A stretch of DNA of 64,000 nucleotides from Actinocorallia sp. API 0066. Its GTDB lineage: Bacteria; Actinomycetota; Actinomycetes; Streptosporangiales; Streptosporangiaceae. Both the position numbers and the translations under genes were made by a program. Under the pieces are notes generated by a model, which was not told where the DNA came from, searched no databases, and saw only the letters and a program-made list of their open reading frames with translations. Each line of letters starts with the position of its first letter. Within the stretch, counting starts at the first letter, position 1. Location: NCBI RefSeq assembly GCF_020991275.1, contig NZ_JAJLQY010000001.1:682001-746000 (forward strand), read 5' to 3'. This document shows, piece after piece, positions 10,375-19,361 of the stretch.

Positions 10375-12603
10375 ATGAACTTCGATCTCGACGACGACGC
10401 CAAGCAGCTCGGGTCGCTCGCGGCCGAGCTGCTGGCGAAGGAGGCGACCCCGGAGAAGCTCGAATCCTTCGAGCGCTCGGGCGAGCCGTATGACGCGGGC
10501 CTGTGGGCGGCGCTCGCACAGGCGGGCATCGCAGGGGTGACCGTGCCGGAGTCGGCGGGTGGGCTCGGGCTGGGCGCGGTGGAGTACACCGTGGCGCTGC
10601 GCGAGCTGGGCCGGGCCGTCGCGCCCGTGCCCGCCTACGCGGTGCTCACGGCGGCGGCGGTGCTCGCGGCGCACGGGGACGCCGAGCAGGTCGCGGCGCT
10701 CGGGCCGGTCGCCGAGGGGGCCGAGGTGGTGACGTTCGCGCACCGGTCCTTCGGCGGGATCACCGTGGACGGGGACGGTTCGCTGACGGGTGTGGCGACG
10801 TTTGTGCCTTATGCGGGGCAGGCTTCCCGGGTCGTCGTGGGTGTCGGTGACGAGGCTTACCTTGTCCGTCCATCGGAAGCCACCCTGACGTTGCAGCCCT
10901 CCGCCACATCCGAGCGGCTCTACCGTCTTGTGCTGGACCGGACACCTGCCGTCAAGCTCGGGTCCGGGGCGGGGGTGACGCTGCGGCGGTACGCGACGCT
11001 CGGGGCCGTCGCGCTGGCCTCCGGCGTCATCGACGGCGCGCTGAAGCTGACGACCGAGTACGTGAAGACGCGCGAGCAGTTCGACCGCAAGCTCGCCGAG
11101 TTCCAGGCCGTCACCATGCAGATCGGCGACGTGTACATCGCGCGGACCGCCCTGGACGTCGCGGTGTGGGCGGCGGCGTGGCGGCTCGCGCACGCCCGGC
11201 CGGACACCGACGAGGTGCTCGCCATCGCGGCGCTCAACGCCGTCGAGCCCGTCCTGCAGGCCCTGTACACCTGCCAGCACCTGCACGGCGGCATCGGCCT
11301 CGACGTCACCTACCCGCTGCACCGCTACTTCGCCGAGGGCAAGCACCGGGCGCACCTGCTGGGCGACGCCGAGGCGCAGCTCGACGCGGTCGGTGCGGCG
11401 CTGCGCGGCCCGGCCCCGGAGTTCGGCGCGACGCCCGCCGGGGACGGCCTCCTCGTCGAGCTGACGGACGAGCAGCGGGCGCTGCGCGACGAGCTGCGCG
11501 GCTACTTCACCACCTGCCTCACCGAGGACGACAAGGCGCGGATCGCCGCTGACCCGTTCGGCGACGCCTACATGGAGCACTGCCGCAAGCTCGGCCGCGA
11601 CGGCATGCTCGGCGTCGCGTTCCCGGTCGAGTTCGGCGGTCGCGGCTACGGCCCGCTGGAGCAGCAGATCTTCGCCAACGAGATCGCCCGCGCCGAGGTG
11701 CCCTACCCGATCATCACGCTGAACTCGGTGGCGCCGACGATCATCGAGTACGGCACCGACGAGCAGAAGGCGTTCTTCCTGCCGAAGATCCTCGCCGGAG
11801 AGTGCCACTTCGCCATCGGCTACTCCGAGCCGGGCGCGGGCACCGACCTGGCCTCGCTGCGCACGACGGCGGTCCTGGACGGCGACCACTACGTCGTCAA
11901 CGGCCAGAAGATCTTCACCTCGGGCGGCCACTACTCCGACTACATCTGGCTCGCCGCAAGGACGTCCTCGGAGGGCGCCAAGCACAAGGGCATCACGATG
12001 CTCATCGTGGACTGCAAGGACCCCGGCTACTCCTGGACGCCCATCGTCACCATGGACGGCAGGCACCACACCAACGCGTCCTACTACCAGGACGTCCACG
12101 TGCCGGTGAAGGACGTCATCGGCGAGGTGAACAAGGGCTGGAACCTCATCGTCAACCAGCTCAACCACGAGCGGGTCACCCTGGGCCCGGCCGGGAACAT
12201 CGGCCACCACTTCGACAGGTTCGCCGCGTGGGCGCGCCGCACGGGGGCGATCGAGGAGCCGTCGGTCGCGCGCGCGCTCGGCCGGGTCTACGCCTACCTG
12301 CGGGTGAACGAGTTCCTCAACTGGCAGGTCGCGGCGAACGCGGCGCTGGGCTGGCTGGGCGCCGCCGACGCGTCCGCCACCAAGATCTACGGCTCGGAGC
12401 GGATGCAGGAGGTCGGCCGGATCATCGGCGAGACCCTGGCCCGGTTCGGCGACCCCGGCGACCCGGAGACCGCGCGCTTCATGGACATCCTGGACCACGC
12501 GGTCAAGGGCGCGATCGTGCTCACCTTCGGCGGCGGCGTCAACGAGATCCAGCGCGAGCTCATCGCGATGCTGGGCCTCGGCCTGCCCCGGGCGCCCCGG
12601 TAG
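10375..12603 (+). CDS. fused steroid acyl-CoA dehydrogenase, ChsE1-ChsE2 (FadE28-FadE29)
   Basis: One 742-residue chain holds two acyl-CoA dehydrogenase units. Residues ~1-345 resemble FadE28/ChsE1 (HLHGGIGLDVTYPLHRYF near 310-327). Residues ~360-742 resemble FadE29/ChsE2: LGRDGMLGVAFP, FAIGYSEPGAGTDLASLR, DPGYSWTPIVTMDG, NHERVTLGPAG and FGGGVNE. In M. tuberculosis these are two separate subunits of an alpha2beta2 enzyme that oxidises 3-oxo-4-pregnene-20-carboxyl-CoA. Here they are in frame with a short Pro/Ala linker. RBS GGAAGG precedes the ATG. The genes downstream encode the next hydration and retro-aldol steps. No frameshift is visible at the join. Confidence 0.88.
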   Translation: MNFDLDDDAKQLGSLAAELLAKEATPEKLESFERSGEPYDAGLWAALAQAGIAGVTVPESAGGLGLGAVEYTVALRELGRAVAPVPAYAVLTAAAVLAAHGDAEQVAALGPVAEGAEVVTFAHRSFGGITVDGDGSLTGVATFVPYAGQASRVVVGVGDEAYLVRPSEATLTLQPSATSERLYRLVLDRTPAVKLGSGAGVTLRRYATLGAVALASGVIDGALKLTTEYVKTREQFDRKLAEFQAVTMQIGDVYIARTALDVAVWAAAWRLAHARPDTDEVLAIAALNAVEPVLQALYTCQHLHGGIGLDVTYPLHRYFAEGKHRAHLLGDAEAQLDAVGAALRGPAPEFGATPAGDGLLVELTDEQRALRDELRGYFTTCLTEDDKARIAADPFGDAYMEHCRKLGRDGMLGVAFPVEFGGRGYGPLEQQIFANEIARAEVPYPIITLNSVAPTIIEYGTDEQKAFFLPKILAGECHFAIGYSEPGAGTDLASLRTTAVLDGDHYVVNGQKIFTSGGHYSDYIWLAARTSSEGAKHKGITMLIVDCKDPGYSWTPIVTMDGRHHTNASYYQDVHVPVKDVIGEVNKGWNLIVNQLNHERVTLGPAGNIGHHFDRFAAWARRTGAIEEPSVARALGRVYAYLRVNEFLNWQVAANAALGWLGAADASATKIYGSERMQEVGRIIGETLARFGDPGDPETARFMDILDHAVKGAIVLTFGGGVNEIQRELIAMLGLGLPRAPR

Positions 12604-12612
12604 GCGGCGGCC

Positions 12613-13866
12613 GTGCACGAGGAACTCACCGCGCTCGCCGCGCGCCTCGCCGCGCTCGGCGAGCAGCCCGCGCCGGAGCCGCCGGACGCCGTCAACGAGG
12701 CGATGATCCGGAACTGGCGGCAGGCGATGGGCGACACCCGCGACTGGGGGGACGCCGCGCCGCCCGCGATGGCCCAGGTCTGGTCGATGCCCGGCCTGGT
12801 GCCGAGCAAGGGCGCGTCCGCCGCCGACGACGTGCTGCGCGTGCTCAACGGCGACGGGTTCACCGGCGTCGTCGCGACCAACTGCGAGCACGTCTACGAC
12901 AGGCCCGTCCGGTTGGGGGAGAGGCTGCGCGCGACAGCGCGGTTCGGCTCCGTCGTCGGGCCGAAGAGGACGGCTATGGGGCTCGGCTACTTCGTCACCT
13001 GGTACCAGTCGTGGTACGTCGGTGAAGAGCGGGTCGCCGAGATGCTGTTCAGGGTGCTGAAGTTCCAGCCGGTCAAACGACGGCCCAAGGGCAAGCCCCC
13101 GCTCCCGGCGGTCGGCCTGGACACCGAGTTCTTCTGGGACGGCGCCCGCTCCGGCGAGCTGCGGATCCAGAGGTGCGGCGAGTGCGGCGAACTGCGCCAC
13201 CCGCCCGGCCCGATGTGCCCCGCCTGCAACTCCACCAAGCGGGACCACCTCGTGGCCCGTGGACGCGGGACGGTCTACAGCTACGTCGTCCACCACCACC
13301 CCCCGGTGCCAGGCAGGACACCGCCCTACGTCGTCGCCCTCGTGGAGCTGGAGGAGGGGCCCAGGATCATCGGGAACGTGCTGGGGGTCGACCCCTCCGA
13401 GGTTTCCGTGGGGATGGCCGTCGAACTCGACTTCGAGCGGATCGACGACGAGGTGACGCTGCCGCAGTGGCGTCCGGCCGGGCGTCCCGCGCCCGCTCCG
13501 GCGCCGCCGCCCGAGCGGGTCTCGGACTGGCCCGCTCTGGAGCTCCCGCTCACGCCGACCTTCATCATCTCGACGGCCCTCGCCACCCGGGACTTCACGC
13601 CCGTCCACCACGACGTGGCGCTCGCGCGCGCGCAGGGCTCCGCCGACATCTTCCTCAACATCCTCACCACCATGGGCCTCGTCCAGAGGTACGTCCTCGA
13701 ACACAACCCGGAGGCCGACCTGGCAGGGATGAGGGTGCGCCTGGGCGCGCCCGCCTACGCCGGAGACACGCTCGTGCTGACCGGCACGAGGGAAGGAGAC
13801 ACGGTGACCGTCCGGGGGACCGTCGCGCTCGGCGACCACGTGAACGCGACGGTGGCGTTGCGATGA
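12613..13866 (+). CDS. fused steroid enoyl-CoA hydratase, ChsH2-ChsH1
   Basis: 417 residues in three parts. Residues ~1-155 are a MaoC-like (hotdog) domain. Residues ~170-285 are a DUF35-type zinc ribbon/OB fold with C188, C191, C202 and C205. Residues ~300-417 are a second MaoC domain with the hydratase pair D327 and H332 (RDFTPVHH). In M. tuberculosis, ChsH2 (MaoC plus DUF35) and ChsH1 (catalytic MaoC) are separate subunits; here they are joined by a Pro/Ala-rich linker near 290-300. The DUF35 part is the known docking site for the Ltp2 aldolase, encoded next with overlap. GTG start at 12613. Confidence 0.88.
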   Translation: MHEELTALAARLAALGEQPAPEPPDAVNEAMIRNWRQAMGDTRDWGDAAPPAMAQVWSMPGLVPSKGASAADDVLRVLNGDGFTGVVATNCEHVYDRPVRLGERLRATARFGSVVGPKRTAMGLGYFVTWYQSWYVGEERVAEMLFRVLKFQPVKRRPKGKPPLPAVGLDTEFFWDGARSGELRIQRCGECGELRHPPGPMCPACNSTKRDHLVARGRGTVYSYVVHHHPPVPGRTPPYVVALVELEEGPRIIGNVLGVDPSEVSVGMAVELDFERIDDEVTLPQWRPAGRPAPAPAPPPERVSDWPALELPLTPTFIISTALATRDFTPVHHDVALARAQGSADIFLNILTTMGLVQRYVLEHNPEADLAGMRVRLGAPAYAGDTLVLTGTREGDTVTVRGTVALGDHVNATVALR

Positions 13867-15041
13867 CCGAACGCACCCTCTCCGGCAGGGCGGCCGTCGC
13901 GGGCATCGGCGCCACCGAGTTCTCCAAGGAGTCGGGCCGCTCCGAGCTCCAGCTCGCCGCCGAGGCGTGCCTGGCCGCCATCCGCGACGCGGGCCTCACC
14001 CCGTCCGACGTGGACGGCCTGGTGACGTTCTCCGCCGACGTCAACACCGAGATCGCCGTCGCCCGCGAGACCGGGATGGGCGAGCTGCGGTTCTTCTCCC
14101 GGGTCGAGTACGGCGGCGGCGCCGCCTGCGGCACCGTCGCGCACGCCGCGATGGCCGTCGCGACGGGCCAGGCCGAGGCCGTCGTCTGCTACCGGGCGTT
14201 CAACGAGCGCTCGGGGCACCGGTTCGGCCAGGCCAACGCCTCGACGCGCGGCGCGACCGCCCAGGGCCTGGAGTTCTCCTGGCACCTGCCCTACGGCCTC
14301 GCCACACCTGCCGCCTGGGTCGCCATGAGCGCGCGCAGGTACATGCACGCGTACGGCGCGACAAGCGAGGACTTCGGACGGGTCGCGGTCGCGATGCGCA
14401 GGCACGCCGCCACCAACCCGGCGGCCTGGTTCTACGAGCGGCCGATCAGCCTCGCCGAGCACCAGGAGTCCCGCTGGATCGTCGACCCGCTGCACCTCCT
14501 GGACTGCTGCCAGGAGTCCGACGGCGGCGTCGCGCTGCTCGTCACCACGGCCGAGCGCGCGCGCGACCTGCCGCACCGGCCGGCCGTCATCAGCGCCGCC
14601 GCGCAGGGCACCGGCCGCGAGCAGTACATGATGTTCGGCTACTACGGCGACGACGACCTCACCACGCTGCCCGCGATGGGCGTCGTCGCCGACCGGCTGT
14701 GGCGGGACTCCGGGCTGGGCCCGCAGGACGTCCAGACGGCCATCCTGTACGACCACTTCACTCCGTTCGTCCTCTACCAGCTGGAGGAGCTCGGGTTCTG
14801 CGGGCGCGGCGAGGCGCGGCACTTCCTCGCCGACGGCGGCATCGAGATCGACGGGCGGTTGCCGGTGAACCCGCACGGCGGCCAGCTCGGCGAGGCGTAC
14901 ATCCACGGCATGAACGGGATCGCCGAGGCGGTCCGACAGATCCGCGGCACCGCCGCCAACCAGGTCCCGGACGTCACGAACGTCCTGGTCACCGCCGGAA
15001 CGGGCGTCCCCACGAGCGGACTGGTCCTTAGCGGAAGCTGA
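13863..15041 (+). CDS. ltp2: Ltp2-like steroid side-chain aldolase
   Basis: Thiolase-fold, SCP-x/lipid-transfer-type enzyme of 392 residues. It matches recalled Ltp2 throughout: AGIGATEFSKESGRSELQLAAEA, EYGGGAACGTV, RAFNERSG, LYDHFTPFVLYQLEELGFCG and NPHGGQLGEAYIHGMNG are all visible in pieces. Ltp2 cleaves 17-hydroxy-3-oxo-4-pregnene-20-carboxyl-CoA by retro-aldol chemistry, releasing the C3 side-chain remnant as propionyl-CoA and leaving a 17-keto steroid. ATG overlaps the chsH stop by four bases, so the complex partners are translationally coupled. A clear terminator follows. Confidence 0.92.
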   Translation: MTERTLSGRAAVAGIGATEFSKESGRSELQLAAEACLAAIRDAGLTPSDVDGLVTFSADVNTEIAVARETGMGELRFFSRVEYGGGAACGTVAHAAMAVATGQAEAVVCYRAFNERSGHRFGQANASTRGATAQGLEFSWHLPYGLATPAAWVAMSARRYMHAYGATSEDFGRVAVAMRRHAATNPAAWFYERPISLAEHQESRWIVDPLHLLDCCQESDGGVALLVTTAERARDLPHRPAVISAAAQGTGREQYMMFGYYGDDDLTTLPAMGVVADRLWRDSGLGPQDVQTAILYDHFTPFVLYQLEELGFCGRGEARHFLADGGIEIDGRLPVNPHGGQLGEAYIHGMNGIAEAVRQIRGTAANQVPDVTNVLVTAGTGVPTSGLVLSGS

Positions 15042-15064
15042 GCCCCGCCCCCGGCACCGGCCGA

Positions 15065-15099
15065 GCCCGCACCCCTTGACGGGTGCGGGCTTCTCTCTT
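15065..15099 (+). terminator. Rho-independent terminator after ltp2
   Basis: Perfect 10-bp stem GCCCGCACCC / GGGTGCGGGC with a 6-nt loop (CTTGAC), followed by a T/C-rich run TTCTCTCTT. It starts 24 nt after the ltp2 stop and closes the steroid operon. Confidence 0.85.
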
Positions 15100-15149
15100 G
15101 CGCGGTACTTCGCAATGCGCAATAGTGTGCGGTGCAGAAGGAGGAGGAA

Positions 15150-15479
15150 GTGGACACGACGCAGTTGCTCAAGGGGGTGCTGGACGTGGCGGTGCTCGCC
15201 GTGCTCGACGAGCGCGACAGTTACGGCTACGAGGTCGTCCGGCGGCTCAGGGAGGCCGGCCTGGAGGACGTCGGGGACGCCTCCGTGTACGGCACGCTCC
15301 GCCGCCTGTTCAAGGCGGGCGCCCTCACCTCGTACGTGGTGCCCTCCGAGGAGGGCCCCCACCGCAAGTACTACGGCCTCAACGCCACGGGCCGCACCAC
15401 CCTCGACGGGTCGCGCGCCACCTGGCGGCGGTTCGCCAGGACGATGGACGGCCTCCTCGACCACACGGAGAAGAGATGA
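15150..15479 (+). CDS. PadR-family transcriptional regulator
   Basis: 109-residue winged-helix protein with the PadR core: LKGVLDVAVLAVLDERDSYGYEV in pieces, then DASVYGTLRRL and HRKYYGLNATGR. GTG 15150 was chosen because AGGAGGAGG lies right before it; an in-frame GTG at 15132 would sit inside that ribosome site. It overlaps the next gene (ATGA), whose product has a HAAS-like N-terminus, the usual PadR partner. Upstream, CAATGCGCAAT repeats near 15114-15125 could be part of an operator, but this is weak. Confidence 0.9.
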   Translation: MDTTQLLKGVLDVAVLAVLDERDSYGYEVVRRLREAGLEDVGDASVYGTLRRLFKAGALTSYVVPSEEGPHRKYYGLNATGRTTLDGSRATWRRFARTMDGLLDHTEKR

Positions 15480-16462
15480 GCACGGTCACCGACTACGCGG
15501 CCGCCGTCCGCGCGGCCCTCGCCGACGTCCCCCCGGCCGATCGCGCCGAACTCCTGGAGGACCTGGAAGAGCACCTCGCCGAGGTCGCCGCCGAGCACGA
15601 CGGCCCGCTTGCCGAGCGCCTGGGCACGCCCGAGTCCTACGCCGCCGAGCTGCGCGCCGCCTACAGCCAGACGGCGCCGGTCAAGCCGCGCCGTGGCCTG
15701 CGCGCCCGGATCGCCGACGCCGACCGCCGCGTCCGCGAGACGGCGGAGCGGCTCGTCCCCGCCAACCCGGCCGCCCGCGACGTCCTGCACGACCTGCGCC
15801 CGGTGTGGTGGGTCGCCCGAGGCGTCTTCGCCGCCCTGCTCGTCGAGGCGTTCCTGGGCGGCCACCTGGGCTACCCGCGCGGCGTCCGCGCCCTCTTCCT
15901 GCTGCTGGTGTGCGTCAGCGTCTCGTTCTGGCTGGGCCGCCGCGCCCGTGGCGGCGCCCCCCGACACGTCGCCGCCGTGCTCGGCCTGGCCGCCCTCACC
16001 CTCGTCGCCGTCTTCGGCTTCCTGGGCCTGGCCGTCACCTCCCAGGAGCGCGCGATGCCCGGCGTCTACCACGTGGACGACGGCTCGCCCCTGTCCGGGA
16101 CGGTCAACATCTACCCGTACTCCCGGGACGGCAAGCCCCTCAAGGACGTCCTCCTCTACGACCAGAACGGCACGCCCATCGTCCTCGACCCCGACCGCGT
16201 CGCCTGGTCCTACACCGACCTCACCCCCGCCCCCGCCCTCCCCAACGCCTACCCCAAGGCCCTCTGCGAATACCGCGACACCTGGGACCTCGAACCCGTC
16301 GAAGGCACCCTCGTTCCCGCCTGCCCGCCCGATGCCGCACCCCCCGACGTCGTGCCCGCCGCCCCCGCCCCGACCGACGCCGCCCCCAGCCCCGAGACCC
16401 CGGCCGACACCCCCTCACCGACCAGCACCCCCACCCCGCCGACTCCCACCCCGAGCCCCTGA
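15476..16462 (+). CDS. HAAS-type membrane protein paired with PadR
   Basis: 328 residues. The first ~60 residues (TDYAAAVRAALADVPPADRAELLEDLEEHLAEV) have the helical HAAS/DUF1700 pattern found beside PadR regulators. Three hydrophobic segments lie near 115-180, followed by an extracytoplasmic domain with no recognised family, then a Pro/Thr/Ala-rich tail (TPSPTSTPTPPTPTPSP) at the C-terminus. Translationally coupled to padR by ATGA. A membrane-stress sensing role is inferred from the pairing. It converges with the SARP gene, 19 nt apart. Confidence 0.75.
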   Translation: MSTVTDYAAAVRAALADVPPADRAELLEDLEEHLAEVAAEHDGPLAERLGTPESYAAELRAAYSQTAPVKPRRGLRARIADADRRVRETAERLVPANPAARDVLHDLRPVWWVARGVFAALLVEAFLGGHLGYPRGVRALFLLLVCVSVSFWLGRRARGGAPRHVAAVLGLAALTLVAVFGFLGLAVTSQERAMPGVYHVDDGSPLSGTVNIYPYSRDGKPLKDVLLYDQNGTPIVLDPDRVAWSYTDLTPAPALPNAYPKALCEYRDTWDLEPVEGTLVPACPPDAAPPDVVPAAPAPTDAAPSPETPADTPSPTSTPTPPTPTPSP

Positions 16463-16481
16463 CCGCGTCCCGCCGCCCGCC

Positions 16482-19253
16482 TCAGGCGCCCTCGGCCGGT
16501 TCGGCGGGCGGGTCGGGGAAGCCGGTGACGACGAAGTCGGGGAGGAAGTCCTGGACGCGGACGGGGTCGTGGGCGATCGTCTCGGCCTCCCGTTCGTTGA
16601 GGAGGGCGAGGGAGACCAGCAGGTCAAGGGCCCGTGCGTACCGGGGGACGGCCTCGCCGTCGCCGAGGTCGGCGTGGATCTGGCCGAGCCCCCACTCCGC
16701 GCGCGCCTGGAGGTAGGAGTCCTCGCTTTCCCTGAGGAGGTCGAGGGCGCCGCGCATCAGGGGCAGCGCCAGGTGCGGATCTCCCGAGTGGTGGTGGACA
16801 GCGGCGAGGATGCCCTGGGCGGCCCCGAGCATCCGTCGTTCGTCGGCGGCGCACCGGGCGGTCGCGTCGCGGAGCGCGGCGTGCGCCTGCGGCATCCGCC
16901 GGGCGCGCAGGTGGTGGGTGGCCAGGTAGAGCAGCGCGATGATCTGGCAGCGGCGGTCGCCCGTCGCGCCGCTGAGGTCGAGGGACTCCTGGAAGCGGCG
17001 CAGCGCGAGCCGGTCCTGGCCGTTGGCCGAGTGGGCGCGGGCCAGCTCCACCAGCGTGATCGCCTCGTTCACGCCGTCACCGTGGGCGCGCCAGTGCGCG
17101 ATGGCCTCCTTGAGATGCCCGATGCCCTGGACGACCTGGCCGAGCGCGACCTCGGCGGTGCCGAGGCAGAGCAGCGCGGTCGCCTGCTCGTCGCGCCGCC
17201 GCGCCGCGCGCACCGCCAACCGCCCGAGGACGGCGAGTTCGCGGTACCAGCCGTGCATCTTGAAGGGCAGCGGCAGCGCGGCGGCCAGCCCGACCGCCGC
17301 CTCCGGCAGGTCCGCCGCCGCGTGCCGGGCGGCGGCCAGCAGGTTCGCGCGTTCGGCCCGGACCCAGGCGAGGGCGGTGGCCGTGTCCGCCATGCCGTCG
17401 CTGTCCCCGCCCGTGGCCGGTGTCGGCGCGCCCGCCGCGCGCGCGACGTTCCGGGCGTCGGCGAGATAGCGGCGCGCCAGCCGTCCGAGGGCGGCGGCCC
17501 GCGCCGTCTCGTCCAGGACCTCGGCGGACAGCTCCCTGGCGTAGAGGCGGACGAGGTCGTGGAAGACGTGGCGGCAGCCGGGGGCCGCCGTGAGGAGCTG
17601 CGCCTCGGTGAGGACGTCCAGGGACTGCTCGGCGCGGCCCGACTCCCAGCCGGTGAGCGCCGCCGCGACCGCGCCGGTGATGTCGGCGCCGTCCCACAGC
17701 CCCAGGTACGCCAGCAGCTCCACCGCGTCCCGCTCGGCCGGGCCGCGTTGGAGGTCCTGGCAGCCGATCGCGATGCTGGTCCGGACGCTCAGGTTCTGGT
17801 GGTCGAGTTCGTCGAGGAGGTGCTGGGCGGCGTCGAGCCGGTGGGCGTACCCGGCGAGGGCGCGTTCGGGGTGGGCGGCCAGGCGGCTGCCCACGATGCG
17901 CAGCGCCAGGGGCAGGCCGCCGCACAGGGCGGCGAGCCGGTGCGCGGCGTCGGGTTCGGCGGCGACCCGTTCCGGGCCCGCCGTCTGCGCGAGCAGGGCC
18001 ACCGAGTCGGCGGGCGACAGCACCCCGAGCGGCAGGTGCGTGGCGGCCGGGAGCGTGCGCAGCGGCCGCCTTGACGTCACGACCACGCCGCATCCGGGGC
18101 CGCCGGGCAGCAGCGGGGCGACCTGACGGGCGTCGGCCGCGTTGTCGAGCAGGATCAGGATCCGGCGGTCGTGGGTGATCGACCGGAACCGCGCGGCGTC
18201 CTCGTCGTCGTCGCCGCGCTGCCGTCCGGGCGCGCCCACCGACCTGAGCATCCGGCCGAGCACCTCGGTGGTGGTGCGCGGTGCCGCGCCCGGTGTGGCG
18301 CCGCGCAGGTCGACGTAGAGGCGGCCGTCGGGGAACCGGTCGGCGAGCCGGTGGCAGACGTGCACGGCCAGGACCGACTTCCCGGCGCCGCCGGGGCCGC
18401 TGATCGTCACGATCGCCGGGCCGGGGCCGGTGAGCGCGCCGATGAGGCGTTCGCTCTCGGCCCGCCGTCCGATGAGAGGCGTGTCGTGGGGCAGCTCAGC
18501 GGCGGCCCGGGGCGCCGGGGAGCCGGGGATCAGCGCCGGGTCCTCGGTGAGGATGCGCTGTTCCATGGTCCTGAGCGCGGGGCCCGGCTCAAGGCCGACC
18601 TCCTCGACCAGTAGCCGCCTGGCCTCCTGGTAGGTCTCCAGGGCTTCGGCCTGCCTGCCCGCGAGGTACTGCGCGAACATGAGCTGCTCCCACAGCTTCT
18701 CCCGGTAGGGGTGCTCGCGGATCAGCGCGCGCAGTTCGGGCACCAGCGCGGCCGCCGGTTCGGCGGCCGGTTCGGCGCCGGCCGCCGTGAGTTCGGCGCG
18801 GACCCGCCGTTCCGTCACCTCGATCCGCTGCTCGTCGAGCTGCAGGGCGGCCGTCCCGACCAGCGGGCTGTCGGTGTGGTTCAGGTACGCGGGGCCGCGC
18901 CAGAGCCGCTCGGCCTCGTGCCAGGCGCCCTCGGCGGCCAGTGCCGCGAAGCGCGCGGCGTCCAGCTCGCCGTCCGCGAGCCGCAGCCGGTAGCCGCCCG
19001 GCACCCGCTCGATCCGGTCGGGGGAGCCCAGCCACCTGCGCAGCTCGTGGATCCGGACCCGCAGCGCCTGCGCGGCGGTCGGCGGCGGATCCCGCTGCCA
19101 GAGCTCCTGGACGAGCCGCTCGTCCGAGACGCCCGTCGCGGCGCCCGCCACCAGGACCACCAGCAACCGCTCGCTGCGCGGCGGCAGGGAAATGGGCTCG
19201 TCGTCCCGGACCACCCGCAGGGGTCCAAGAATTCCAATATCGAGCTTCGGCAA
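16482..19253 (-). CDS. SARP-family regulator with NB-ARC and TPR domains (AfsR-like)
   Basis: 923 residues. N-terminal OmpR-type DNA-binding domain (~1-95; LGPLRVVRDDEPISLPP), bacterial transcriptional activation domain (~100-250), NB-ARC ATPase with P-loop GPGGAGKS near 300 and LDNAADARQ as Walker B region, then TPR-like helices to the C-terminus. Start TTG at 19253 is chosen because AAGGAG lies 7 nt upstream and longer ORF versions run into the opposite gene. It is divergent from the lipid-type biosynthetic operon at 19362-30563, so cluster-situated activation is likely. Direct repeats typical of SARP sites lie between. Confidence 0.9.
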   Translation of the reverse strand: MPKLDIGILGPLRVVRDDEPISLPPRSERLLVVLVAGAATGVSDERLVQELWQRDPPPTAAQALRVRIHELRRWLGSPDRIERVPGGYRLRLADGELDAARFAALAAEGAWHEAERLWRGPAYLNHTDSPLVGTAALQLDEQRIEVTERRVRAELTAAGAEPAAEPAAALVPELRALIREHPYREKLWEQLMFAQYLAGRQAEALETYQEARRLLVEEVGLEPGPALRTMEQRILTEDPALIPGSPAPRAAAELPHDTPLIGRRAESERLIGALTGPGPAIVTISGPGGAGKSVLAVHVCHRLADRFPDGRLYVDLRGATPGAAPRTTTEVLGRMLRSVGAPGRQRGDDDEDAARFRSITHDRRILILLDNAADARQVAPLLPGGPGCGVVVTSRRPLRTLPAATHLPLGVLSPADSVALLAQTAGPERVAAEPDAAHRLAALCGGLPLALRIVGSRLAAHPERALAGYAHRLDAAQHLLDELDHQNLSVRTSIAIGCQDLQRGPAERDAVELLAYLGLWDGADITGAVAAALTGWESGRAEQSLDVLTEAQLLTAAPGCRHVFHDLVRLYARELSAEVLDETARAAALGRLARRYLADARNVARAAGAPTPATGGDSDGMADTATALAWVRAERANLLAAARHAAADLPEAAVGLAAALPLPFKMHGWYRELAVLGRLAVRAARRRDEQATALLCLGTAEVALGQVVQGIGHLKEAIAHWRAHGDGVNEAITLVELARAHSANGQDRLALRRFQESLDLSGATGDRRCQIIALLYLATHHLRARRMPQAHAALRDATARCAADERRMLGAAQGILAAVHHHSGDPHLALPLMRGALDLLRESEDSYLQARAEWGLGQIHADLGDGEAVPRYARALDLLVSLALLNEREAETIAHDPVRVQDFLPDFVVTGFPDPPAEPAEGA

Positions 19254-19285
19254 GGTCGGCTCCTTGTCTTGGCGAGCTCGAACAT

Positions 19286-19302
19286 GTCCATAACCGGTCC
19301 AT
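19286..19302. promoter_or_regulatory. possible SARP direct-repeat operator
   Basis: GTCCAT occurs at 19286-19291 and again at 19297-19302, an exact 11-bp period. SARP activators bind heptamer direct repeats spaced one helical turn at the -35 region of target promoters. The site is about 60 nt upstream of the thioesterase start and in the SARP promoter region. Only two repeats are seen. Confidence 0.4.
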
Positions 19303-19361
19303 GACAAGAATGCCAAATCATCGGGCCTAGCCGAAGGAAGATCCGCCGAGAGGAATGACGA

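Noticed and set aside
9595..13839. Very long open frame (1414 codons) on the minus strand
   Set aside because: It is antisense to fadD17, chsE and chsH, whose plus-strand frames have clear family motifs. Stop-poor antisense frames are expected at this GC content. The same holds for other long antisense frames, e.g. 25256-28789.
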